Assembly (NCBI GenBank): GCA_030603485.1
Contig: JAUVXS010000034.1
Span: 1 to 13,324, forward strand
Length of the DNA stretch: 13,324 bases
Origin: Dehalococcoidia bacterium
GTDB taxonomy: Bacteria > Chloroflexota > Dehalococcoidia > GIF9 > AB-539-J10
Reading direction: 5' to 3'
Positions 1 through 5,493 of the stretch are shown in pieces; the stretch's first letter is position 1, and the number at the start of each line of letters is the position of its first letter. A model generated the notes under the pieces. The model was given only the letters and a program-made list of their open reading frames with translations. It was not told where the DNA came from and searched no databases. A program made the position numbers and the translations under genes.

Positions 1-990
1 GCCTCTTTCCATCTTTGTGGCTCTTAATTCTTGAGCCTCCTCGTTTAGCCTGGTGATGGTAAGTTCAATTCCTTCAGGGTCATCGAGAACAAGCAAGGCA
101 CCACCGCCAAGGTAATCCAATACGCTTCCATCCATCACCTCAAAGCTATCAGCTATTGGTACAGCCTCTTTGGCTGGGGTGATAATCAACGAGGATACGG
201 GGCTGGCTGATCGTTGACTTTCCGGATCGAAGTACCTCATGCTCTCTATCTCGTTGCCGAAGAACTCTATTCGAACTGGCAACTGGCTGCAAGGGGGAAA
301 GACATCAATAATGCCACCCCGTCTGCTCATCTGTCCGGGCATCTCGACAACATCCCCCACTTCGTAGCCCATGCTTTGCCATCGGCGCAGCAACTGCAGA
401 GGGTCAGCAGCCATGCCCGGCTCTAAAATATGACAAGTAGCCACAAACTCCCTTTGCGGGATGGTTTTACTCATGATTGCCATGGCTGAGGTTACTACCA
501 TGGGAGCTTTTGTCACCCTTTCTTTTCCATCATTGCAAGACTCGCGTCCCTCTCCGTCATTGCGAGGCACCGTTTCCCGTGTCATTGCGAGTCCCGATTT
601 ATCGGGACGAAGCAATCTCGGTGGGGAATGAAGGGGCTGGTAAAGGGCTAAGGTGGCTAATGCCCTCAACCTCTCTATCATCTGATAGCTAACAGTCGAT
701 ATCCGAGAACTATCATAAGGCAGGAAGTCGACCTCGGGGAGACGATGCAACTCAGCCGAAGGTGAACACCAGGCTCGAAGCTGCTCATGCAGCTTTCTGG
801 CACTCTCGGGCTGAGCAGTCACCACCATGAGGGGCAAATTAAGCTCTTCGTAAAGAGCGGCAATCAAGTAGGGCTTGGCAGCATCAAGTATGGTTGCCTT
901 ATGCTCACGTCTGGCTGTGGACAGCTCCCCCACCAATTGCCTGTAGGCAGGCATTTCTCTGAGCAAAGAAAGCAAACAAGAGAGATTCAT
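1..990 (-). CDS. mfd: Transcription-repair coupling factor Mfd, N-terminal part (runs off window)
   Basis: Mfd is the cytoplasmic DNA translocase that removes RNA polymerase stalled at lesions and recruits UvrA. The minus strand is open for 330 codons from ATG at 990 to the window edge; the family is usually about 1,100-1,200 residues, so only the N-terminal UvrB-like module is visible. Diagnostic pieces are LDAAKPYLIAALY (residues 35-47), VDFLPYD (87-93), VVTSAMAIMSKTIP (165-178) and the highly conserved block GDVVEMPGQMSRRGGIIDVFPP (212-233) followed by PVRIEFFGNEIESMRYFDPESQRS. The start has a good Shine-Dalgarno (AAGGA, 6 nt spacing). Residues about 121-155 have no counterpart expected in the family and are encoded by an interspersed palindromic repeat that keeps the frame. 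The helicase motor would lie beyond position 1. Identity is very secure; what is inferred is that the protein still works with the insert. Confidence 0.95.
   Translation of the reverse strand, partial: MNLSCLLSLLREMPAYRQLVGELSTARREHKATILDAAKPYLIAALYEELNLPLMVVTAQPESARKLHEQLRAWCSPSAELHRLPEVDFLPYDSSRISTVSYQMIERLRALATLALYQPLHSPPRLLRPDKSGLAMTRETVPRNDGEGRESCNDGKERVTKAPMVVTSAMAIMSKTIPQREFVATCHILEPGMAADPLQLLRRWQSMGYEVGDVVEMPGQMSRRGGIIDVFPPCSQLPVRIEFFGNEIESMRYFDPESQRSASPVSSLIITPAKEAVPIADSFEVMDGSVLDYLGGGALLVLDDPEGIELTITRLNEEAQELRATKMERG
529..632. repeat. Palindromic interspersed repeat, copy 1, inside mfd
   Basis: On the plus strand three units of TCATTGC(A/G)AG occur at 530-539, 557-566 and 582-591, spaced 25-27 nt apart. 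The last runs into the perfect palindrome GTCCCGATTTATCGGGAC (591-608) and then CGAAGCAATCTCGGTGGGG. Units reading CATTGCGAG and GAAGCAATCTC facing each other are a known style of small non-coding palindromic repeat in many bacterial genomes. Here the element lies wholly inside mfd, and its minus-strand reading has no stop codon. Related copies are at 3458-3540 and 7195-7231. Confidence 0.8.
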
Positions 991-1003
991 CTGTTGTCCT
1001 TCA

Positions 1004-1054
1004 TTACTTATCAAACCTTATTATTGGGACAACGCTTATTTCGGCTATTGTCAT
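1004..1054 (-). pseudogene. Short ORF in mfd leader; possible remnant of a thiamine-binding (MTH1187/YqgV-type) gene
   Basis: A textbook ribosome binding site (AAGGAGGTGAG) precedes ATG at 1054, which opens a 16-residue ORF, MTIAEISVVPIIRFDK, ending in TAA. The first eleven residues resemble the N terminus of the small thiamine-binding/MTH1187 family, which typically begins with a strand like 'AEISVVPI' followed by GT. The usual GT and the remaining 80-90 residues are missing, so this would be a deletion remnant fused to the mfd leader. Alternatively it is a translated leader peptide: its stop lies 14 nt before the mfd start, compatible with translational coupling. The family match rests on eleven residues recalled from memory. 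Confidence 0.35.
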
Positions 1055-1082
1055 TCTCTCACCTCCTTACACATCCAGATTT

Positions 1083-1106
1083 ATTATAGATGCCTGAGTT
1101 ATCAGG
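1083..1106 (-). promoter_or_regulatory. Candidate mfd promoter -10 with adjacent dyad
   Basis: Reading leftward, TATAAT is at 1088-1083, about 95 nt upstream of the mfd start. No good -35 lies at 17 nt, although two TTGACA hexamers occur further upstream (around 1114-1131). A small dyad, CCTGA-GTTA-TCAGG (1093-1106), sits just upstream of the -10 and could be a protein-binding site. Weak support. Confidence 0.3.
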
Positions 1107-1241
1107 ACCTCAGTGTCAATATATTATGTCAACTGCATTATGGGCCTTTCACCCCTACCCATCAGAGTGTCTCTGTGCTAAGGTCTATTTTACCAGCAAT
1201 GATAAAATAACTAGAAATACCTAAAGGAATTCATTGAGAGC

Positions 1242-1727
1242 TTGGCGAGAAGAGAGAAATCAATTATAGAGATACTGGGAGGGAAAGAAATTACCATAAC
1301 AGAACAAACTTCCATCCCCTGTTTTCGCTGTGGCATCTGCTGCACCTGCTACCAGGCTCCACTTACTTCCGAAGACATAGACAACATTGTCTCAGCCCTG
1401 AGAATACCAAGCTCGAAGTGCATCTCCAGATACACCCTGAAGGTGCCGATAAAGGAAGGTTACCTCCTCAAGCACACAAAGAAAGGCTGCGTCTTCCTGG
1501 CCTGGGATGCGGATGGCAAAGCCTCCTGCACCATCCATCCTTCGCGTCCTAAAGCCTGCCGGGAATGGACCCCCAGTTTATCGAAGCCCGAATGCCTGGA
1601 AGGACTAGCTAAACTCAAATCCAGAGAGCAAATAATGCTGCTGAACGAACTCTTCATCTCCCCTAAGGAGCAAAAAGAGATTTACCGGACTCTGCAGAAG
1701 GCCCCTCCTCGATCCCAACCTCCTTGA
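1242..1727 (+). CDS. YkgJ-family CxxCxxCC metal-cluster protein
   Basis: A 161-residue protein of the CxxCxxCC (YkgJ, PF03692-type) family, thought to bind zinc or an iron-sulfur cluster; the biochemical role is not established. The signature CFRCGICCTC is at residues 27-36, followed by further family cysteines in GCVFL (C83), CTIHPSRPKACREW (C96, C106) and C118. The pattern CxIHxxRPxxCRxW is typical of the family. It is predicted cytoplasmic, with no signal peptide or membrane segment. The start is uncertain: TTG at 1242 is the only conventional candidate, but the purine-rich AAAGGA at 1223-1228 is about 13 nt away and would fit an ATT codon at 1233 better. It is divergent from mfd, with no gene beside it on the same strand within 1.9 kb, so it is probably monocistronic. 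Confidence 0.85.
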   Translation: MARREKSIIEILGGKEITITEQTSIPCFRCGICCTCYQAPLTSEDIDNIVSALRIPSSKCISRYTLKVPIKEGYLLKHTKKGCVFLAWDADGKASCTIHPSRPKACREWTPSLSKPECLEGLAKLKSREQIMLLNELFISPKEQKEIYRTLQKAPPRSQPP

Positions 1728-1880
1728 CTTTACAGCAATAAGCCTTGGGTAGGTATAATAGGAAGCATTAAGAAAGGTAGAGCGGTAAAGATAAACATCA
1801 CCCTACCCGAAAAAGAATTCAAAGATGTTGGCGCCTTTTTTTGGACCATCATTTCCCGATGCCACCAAAATTATTCGATT
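1728..1880 (+). other. Short intergenic stretch with possible gene remnant
   Basis: Between two convergent genes there is a promoter-like pair TTTACA (1729-1734) and TATAAT (1754-1759) with a 19 nt spacer. A coding-looking stretch follows, reading KINITLPEKEFKDVGAFF from about 1788. Dropping one T from the seven-T run in GCCTTTTTTTGG would let the frame continue as GPSFPDATKIIRLFC and stop near 1890. No start codon or family could be recognised. This could be a degraded gene or chance. Confidence 0.2.
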
Positions 1881-2802
1881 ATTCTGTTAGTCCTAAGACT
1901 CTAGCCGCGTTGCCGCCCATTATCCCTTCGATTTCTTCGTCCTTGAACTCGATTTCTTGCCCCCTTACTGAGTCTGGAATTTCAGTAAAAGCTCTGACCC
2001 ACCTTTCTTGATTAATCAGCAGCTTCAGGAAGGGGTAATCACTGCCGAACAGCACTCTCTGCCATGAAACCGAGTCTAACAACGTCCTTAAAGCTCTGTA
2101 TAATTCCGGAGGGTGGCGAAGCCGCGGCTGCCATCCAGATAAATCAAGGTAAACATTCGTAGCGGTGTTGCAGACTGCCACTGCTTCCGAGTACCAGCAT
2201 CCGCCAGTATGTGCCAGAATGATGGGCAGACCAGGAAAGTCCATGGCCACCTCCTGTACATAAATAGGTCGGCAATATCTAAAATGCATTGGCTTCAGCA
2301 GCTCCCCTGTATGGAGCAGAACAGGAACTCCATATTCCAATGCCTTTTCATAAATGGGATAGCATACCTTATCGTTGGGATAGAAACCGGCAGCTGAATG
2401 GAGTTTAATCCCCTTCATACCCCGTTCCTTGAGAAATCTTCCCACCAATTCGGCAGCCTTATTTCTTCTGGGGTCTATGCCGGCAAAAGCAATCAATCTC
2501 CGGGGATACTTCTCCGCCGCATCAGCATAAATCTTGTTTATCTCCTCAATACTTAGTTTGGGTTCCCCAGGTTGGCGAGCCAGACCCCAATCAATCGCTA
2601 ACAGCACGCTTCTGTCAATCCCGGCAGCATCCATATCCTTGACTATCATGTCACCGGAAATATCCCACAACTCTGGCAATTTGCTTCGCACCTTCTCCAA
2701 CGGCCTATTGGCCCTCAACGCCCCAACCTCTACCCATCCATCCCAATAACGTTGGGCAACAATATCAGGATTACCAAGGTGAGTATGAATATCAATAATC
2801 AT
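1879..2802 (-). CDS. Amidohydrolase family 2 (ACMSD-like) metal-dependent hydrolase or decarboxylase
   Basis: A TIM-barrel metal enzyme of the amidohydrolase-related family (PF04909 type), which includes ACMSD-type decarboxylases and lactone hydrolases; the substrate cannot be read from the sequence. With M1 at 2802, the metal ligands are the HxH of DIHTHLG (H6, H8), H164 in LLHTGE, H198 in LAHTGG and D255 in FGSDYPF, with the family's KGIKLH strand around 131-136. All expected ligands are present. The protein is 307 residues, normal for the family, and cytoplasmic. The reading frame extends upstream to a GTG at 2820, but AAGGAGGA lies at 2808-2815, six bases before ATG 2802, and would fall inside the longer version. 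The shorter start is therefore chosen. No partner gene is on the same strand, so the pathway is unknown. Confidence 0.88.
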   Translation of the reverse strand: MIIDIHTHLGNPDIVAQRYWDGWVEVGALRANRPLEKVRSKLPELWDISGDMIVKDMDAAGIDRSVLLAIDWGLARQPGEPKLSIEEINKIYADAAEKYPRRLIAFAGIDPRRNKAAELVGRFLKERGMKGIKLHSAAGFYPNDKVCYPIYEKALEYGVPVLLHTGELLKPMHFRYCRPIYVQEVAMDFPGLPIILAHTGGCWYSEAVAVCNTATNVYLDLSGWQPRLRHPPELYRALRTLLDSVSWQRVLFGSDYPFLKLLINQERWVRAFTEIPDSVRGQEIEFKDEEIEGIMGGNAARVLGLTE

Positions 2803-2875
2803 GTCCGTCCTCCTTTTCACTGTTGATACTACGCCAACAAGCTCAGCTCGTCTAACAAAACCCGAGTTACCTTAT

Positions 2876-2900
2876 TGGATTAAGAAGCATTGTTAATCCA
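2876..2900 (-). terminator. Stem-loop between the RHH unit and the amidohydrolase gene
   Basis: TGGATTAA (2876-2883) and TTAATCCA (2893-2900) form a perfect 8-bp stem with a 9-nt loop. It lies about 27 nt downstream of the last small minus-strand ORF and upstream of the amidohydrolase. The tail is not U-rich and the stem is AT-rich, so intrinsic termination is unproven; an mRNA 3'-end stabiliser is equally possible. Confidence 0.35.
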
Positions 2901-2926
2901 TGCATCCACGGTTTTGGGAAATGTGT

Positions 2927-3034
2927 CTACCCAGCAACTTTCAAATATACCTCATCAACCTTCCCCCACAACCCTATCGTCAACCGCATTGCCCTGGCCT
3001 CCTGCATGTAGTGGTTAATCTCATCCAGTGACAA
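2927..3034 (-). CDS. Small ORF downstream of RHH gene, possibly a remnant; unrecognised
   Basis: A 35-residue reading frame from TTG at 3034, starting MSLDEINHYMQEARAMRL and ending in VDEVYLKVAG. It lies in the same frame as the upstream ribbon-helix-helix gene, separated only by that gene's TAA (3071-3073) and a TGA 12 nt further on. The composition looks protein-like: amphipathic helix, charged residues, no low complexity. No family is recognised and no ribosome binding site is obvious. In toxin-antitoxin layouts a toxin gene would normally sit here, but 35 residues is too short for any common toxin, so this could be a truncated partner, a lost C-terminal extension, or noise. Confidence 0.3.
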   Translation of the reverse strand: MSLDEINHYMQEARAMRLTIGLWGKVDEVYLKVAG

Positions 3035-3070
3035 CTGCCGCTGGGAAATTTCCGTTCCTCAACCGCTGTC

Positions 3071-3289
3071 TTAACTCCCCTTTCCAGTGGTTTTTCGGTA
3101 TTCATCCAATGCTTTAATCATGGACAGGAAATCTTGCTGTCCTGGGCTTTTCTTACCGTCAAGCCACTTCTCCAACGCCTCAACAACAATTTCTCGAACT
3201 GGTTTACCCTGCTCGACAGAGGCAAATTTTATCGCCTTGAGAAGTTCTTTATTTCCCAAATCCACAGTTATCCTCGTTCCTTTAGCCAT
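3071..3289 (-). CDS. Ribbon-helix-helix DNA-binding protein, antitoxin-like
   Basis: A 72-residue protein, MAKGTRITVDLGNKELL..., with the pattern of an RHH/CopG-Arc-type repressor: a short beta ribbon (TRITVDLG), helix A (KELLKAIKFASVEQGK), a turn, and helix B (PVREIVVEALEKWLD). A polar tail of about 28 residues follows, which in antitoxins often wraps the toxin. Such proteins bind operator DNA as dimers and usually repress their own operon. ATG at 3289 is chosen over the in-frame GTG at 3295 because GGAGG at 3295-3299 gives ideal spacing only to the ATG. An extended -10 (TGCTATAAA, with TATAAA at 3315-3310) lies just upstream, predicting a very short leader. No intact toxin gene is adjacent. 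Family assignment is fairly secure; the antitoxin role is inference. Confidence 0.7.
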   Translation of the reverse strand: MAKGTRITVDLGNKELLKAIKFASVEQGKPVREIVVEALEKWLDGKKSPGQQDFLSMIKALDEYRKTTGKGS

Positions 3290-3309
3290 GCTCACCTCCT
3301 CTATCCGAT

Positions 3310-3318
3310 TTTATAGCA
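3310..3318 (-). promoter_or_regulatory. Extended -10 promoter for the RHH gene
   Basis: On the minus strand the sequence reads TGCTATAAAATC, an extended -10 (TG-N-TATAAA) some 20 bp upstream of ATG 3289. There is no clear -35, which extended -10 promoters tolerate. The start site would be near 3303, giving a leader of roughly 14 nt containing the AGGAGG site. Confidence 0.35.
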
Positions 3319-3720
3319 TAGAATCATAAAAACATATATCCTTCCCTAATATGGTAGCACGAGCACTTATGGTTGAGGGGGCCTGGCAACCTCCTTTTTA
3401 GCTATCTCAGCCACATGGGTGCAGAATCTGTCACAGGCTTTGTGTTAAGCATAAACTCCGCGAAGAATCCTTCGCATAGCTCAGGACGGCGTCTTGAGAT
3501 TCTTCGTCTGCCAAATGAATTTGGACTTCTCAGAATAACATTAATAAGCGCTCTCTCATTTCACTCAAGATAGCGTCAGGAGGTCTTTCGCCAACGTTCA
3601 TGGTGACAAAATAGAAAATCTACTTTTATAGTTGATTTTGGAATATAACAAGAGCTATACTCATCATGCCAAATTCAAGACAGTCGGGGATGTGGGGTAG
3701 CGAACTGCTGGTTGATATCT
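3319..3720. other. Gene-poor stretch of about 400 bp between divergent genes
   Basis: I find no convincing coding frame here; the open frames lack ribosome binding sites and family resemblance. Contents are a GC-rich segment with a short GGTTG/CAACC stem followed by TCCTTTTT (about 3372-3402, terminator-like on the plus strand but with no plus gene upstream), the palindromic repeat at 3458-3540, and an AT-rich segment (3600-3670) in which a promoter for the radical SAM gene could lie, although no clear hexamer pair stands out. Confidence 0.5.
3458..3540. repeat. Palindromic interspersed repeat, copy 2, non-coding
   Basis: Two hairpin-forming blocks lie in tandem: GCGAAG-AATC-CTTCGC (3460-3475, 6-bp stem) and, within GATTCTTCGTC...GGACT...AGAATAACA, the core CCAAAT-GA-ATTTGG (3511-3524). 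Compared with copy 1 read on its minus strand (GATTGCTTCGTC, palindrome, GGACT, CGCAATGACA), the order of parts is the same while the central palindrome and the short GCAA/GAAT words differ. This looks like a sister subfamily of the same element. Confidence 0.6.
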
Positions 3721-5355
3721 ATGCGAGTATTGCTCCTGAGTACGCCACACCCTCTGGAGGAGAGTCCACTCCCTCCACTCTCTTTAAGTTACTTAGCCGG
3801 TGTTCTGGTTCAAGAGGGTATTGAGGTCAAGATTCTGGATTTCCTGGTGACCCGGTACCATCCCAGGAAGCTGAGGAGCGTACTGGAGGAGTACCGACCC
3901 CAGCTTGTGGGCGTCACCTGCGTTACCCTGAATTATCCCATTGCCAGGAGGATGCTCAAGGCATGTAAAGCTTTCGAGCCACACATCTTCACCGTTATCG
4001 GCGGTCCTCATGTCACCTTTGCTCTGGAGGAGACACTGCTCCAGTCACCATGGATTGATGCCATAGTCATCGGTGAGGGGGAGAGAACCCTGGTCGAACT
4101 GGCCAGGGCAGTGGAAGAAGACAAAGACATCCGCCAGGTGCCCGGGATTGCCCTGGCAGATGGAGGCATGGTGATAAAAACACCCCCCCAAGCTCGCATT
4201 GAGAACCTGGACCAGCTACCTTTACCAGCACGCGAGTTGTTGCCCATGGAGAGGTACCGCGCCCTGGGCACACCGTGCACCGTAATAACCAGCCGTGGCT
4301 GCCCCTACAGCTGTATCTTCTGCTCAGGACATAGGATGTTTGGCCCCAAAATCCGTTTTCGCAGCCCCGGATTCGTGGTGGATGAGATTGAGAAACTCCA
4401 GCGTGATTTCGGGCTTGCGAAAATCAACATTGTTGATGACACCTTTACCGTCAACCACCACCACACCCGAGCAGTGTGCGAGGAAATGCTCAGGCGTAAC
4501 CTGAAGATACCATGGAGCGTCTTTGCCCGGGTGGATAGCGTCAACGAGGACCTCGCTCAGCTAATGAAACGGGCCGGCTGCGAATGGATGCTATTTGGCG
4601 TCGAGTCGGCTGATGAGGGTATACTGAAGACCATAAAGAAGGGAATCACCCCCGACGGGGTGCGGCGCGGGGTAAAGATAGCTGCTGAGGCTGGAATCGC
4701 GGTATTCAATTCTTTCATTTTTGGGCTTCCCGGAGAAAGCTGGGATACTGCCCTCAAGTCTATGGCCTTTGGCGACGATCTTTATCACAAATATGGCGCC
4801 AAGTACGGCTTTCATATCTTGTCCCCCCTCCCCGGAACCGAACTGTACGAGAGAGCCAAGGACTATGGCATTCGCATCCTCAGCCGGAACTGGGCCCGCT
4901 ACAATGCCAACGAGCCCATCACCGAGACAGCGACCATGAGCAAAGAGATGATAAAGGAAGCCATGGCTATGTATGACCGGGCGATAGAAGAGGCCTGGGA
5001 TTACATAAAGCGCCGGGCCAAAGATGGAGACGCCCAGTGCGCTGATATAATCGAAGGAAAGGAAAAAGAGGGATTTGCTTGGACTCTGCTTGAGGGAGAT
5101 GTCATCGAGGGGCTCGGGGGGATGGCATCAGCCACCGCCCTGAATCCCATTAACGCCGAGGCGGAACTAGCCCGCCGGGTTTCACGGAAGTTGGGCCTCG
5201 ATATTGAGCTAGCCAGGAGGCGAATTGGCGAATTGGTAGCAAAGGGAGTTCTTAATCTGGAACCGAAAGGAAATGGCCTACAGTGGCAGTGGAGTGATGG
5301 TCAAAAGCTCAAGCTGTCCAGCAAGGTTACGCCTGCTACATCGTGCCAAGCTTGA
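3721..5355 (+). CDS. B12-binding-domain radical SAM protein with C-terminal extension
   Basis: A 544-residue enzyme of the class B (cobalamin-binding) radical SAM type. Residues 1-145 form the Rossmann-like B12-binding domain (MRVLLLSTPHP..., PPLSLSYLAGVL, VIGGPHVTFALEETL, VIGEGERTLVEL). The radical SAM barrel follows, with the CxxxCxxC cluster motif CPYSCIFC at C194, C198 and C201 (preceded by SRGC) and the NIVDDTFTVN and GVESADEGIL strands. Such enzymes methylate or rearrange unactivated carbons in lipids, cofactors or antibiotics; the substrate is unknown here. After the barrel, about 90 residues (EAELARRVSRKLGLDIELARRRIG... and GVLNLEP) look like a small helical, possibly winged-helix domain. 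ATG 3721 is preferred over the in-frame TTG 3712 because it begins the conserved first beta strand; neither has a good ribosome binding site. It stands alone on its strand, so neighbours give no pathway clue. Confidence 0.9.
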   Translation: MRVLLLSTPHPLEESPLPPLSLSYLAGVLVQEGIEVKILDFLVTRYHPRKLRSVLEEYRPQLVGVTCVTLNYPIARRMLKACKAFEPHIFTVIGGPHVTFALEETLLQSPWIDAIVIGEGERTLVELARAVEEDKDIRQVPGIALADGGMVIKTPPQARIENLDQLPLPARELLPMERYRALGTPCTVITSRGCPYSCIFCSGHRMFGPKIRFRSPGFVVDEIEKLQRDFGLAKINIVDDTFTVNHHHTRAVCEEMLRRNLKIPWSVFARVDSVNEDLAQLMKRAGCEWMLFGVESADEGILKTIKKGITPDGVRRGVKIAAEAGIAVFNSFIFGLPGESWDTALKSMAFGDDLYHKYGAKYGFHILSPLPGTELYERAKDYGIRILSRNWARYNANEPITETATMSKEMIKEAMAMYDRAIEEAWDYIKRRAKDGDAQCADIIEGKEKEGFAWTLLEGDVIEGLGGMASATALNPINAEAELARRVSRKLGLDIELARRRIGELVAKGVLNLEPKGNGLQWQWSDGQKLKLSSKVTPATSCQA

Positions 5356-5391
5356 TGCTCACCTATAGCAAATTCCAAAGCTTTCCTGTTC

Positions 5392-5444
5392 ATCCATGGT
5401 GAGCCGCCTGGAACTCGAACCGGAATCCGCTAATCCATGGTAAG
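5392..5444 (+). repeat. Short direct repeat ATCCATGGT(G/A)AG
   Basis: The 12-mer occurs at 5392-5403 and 5433-5444, 41 bp apart, differing at one base, in the space between the convergent radical SAM and beta-glucosidase genes. The 29 bp between contain CTGGAACTCGAACCGG, which resembles a tRNA T-loop in reverse but does not form the T-stem. It may be a trace of a past insertion; function unknown. Confidence 0.35.
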
Positions 5445-5447
5445 TTG

Positions 5448-5492
5448 AATACAGGCAGTATCGCCAAATTAATCACAGAGGCGGCCTGTATT
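5448..5492 (-). terminator. Inverted repeat just after the beta-glucosidase stop codon
   Basis: AATACAGGC (5448-5456) pairs perfectly with GCCTGTATT (5484-5492), and inside it CGCC (5462-5465) pairs with GGCG (5480-5483), giving a 9-bp plus 4-bp stem with a 5-nt bulge and a 14-nt loop. It begins one base past the beta-glucosidase stop and lies between convergent genes, as expected for a transcript 3' end. No U-run follows on either strand, so it may protect the 3' end rather than be an intrinsic terminator. Confidence 0.45.
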
Positions 5493-5493
5493 G

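Noticed and set aside
529..632. The three regularly spaced TCATTGCRAG units considered as a CRISPR array
   Set aside because: Units are about 10 bp with 15-17 bp between, far shorter than CRISPR repeats and spacers; the intervening bases contain a palindrome and the region is coding; no cas genes are present.
214..1089. Several plus-strand open frames (214-426, 477-692, 787-1089)
   Set aside because: They are antisense shadows of mfd, which is open for 330 codons on the minus strand with clear family motifs; the plus frames have no ribosome sites or family patterns.
2802..2820. GTG at 2820 as start of the amidohydrolase
   Set aside because: It would place the AAGGAGG ribosome site inside the coding region; ATG 2802 has ideal spacing and begins directly with the conserved DIHTHLG strand.
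3372..3402. GC-rich stem followed by TCCTTTTT as an intrinsic terminator on the plus strand
   Set aside because: The stem is only GGTTG/CAACC with an 11-nt loop, and no plus-strand gene ends within 1.6 kb upstream, so it has no obvious transcript to end.
5400..5432. CTGGAACTCGAACCGG resembles the reverse complement of a tRNA T-loop (GGTTCGAGTTCC), suggesting a tRNA gene or att site
   Set aside because: The bases flanking the loop do not form the 5-bp T-stem, there is no acceptor, D or anticodon arm around it, and no CCA-proximal structure; at best it is a chance likeness.
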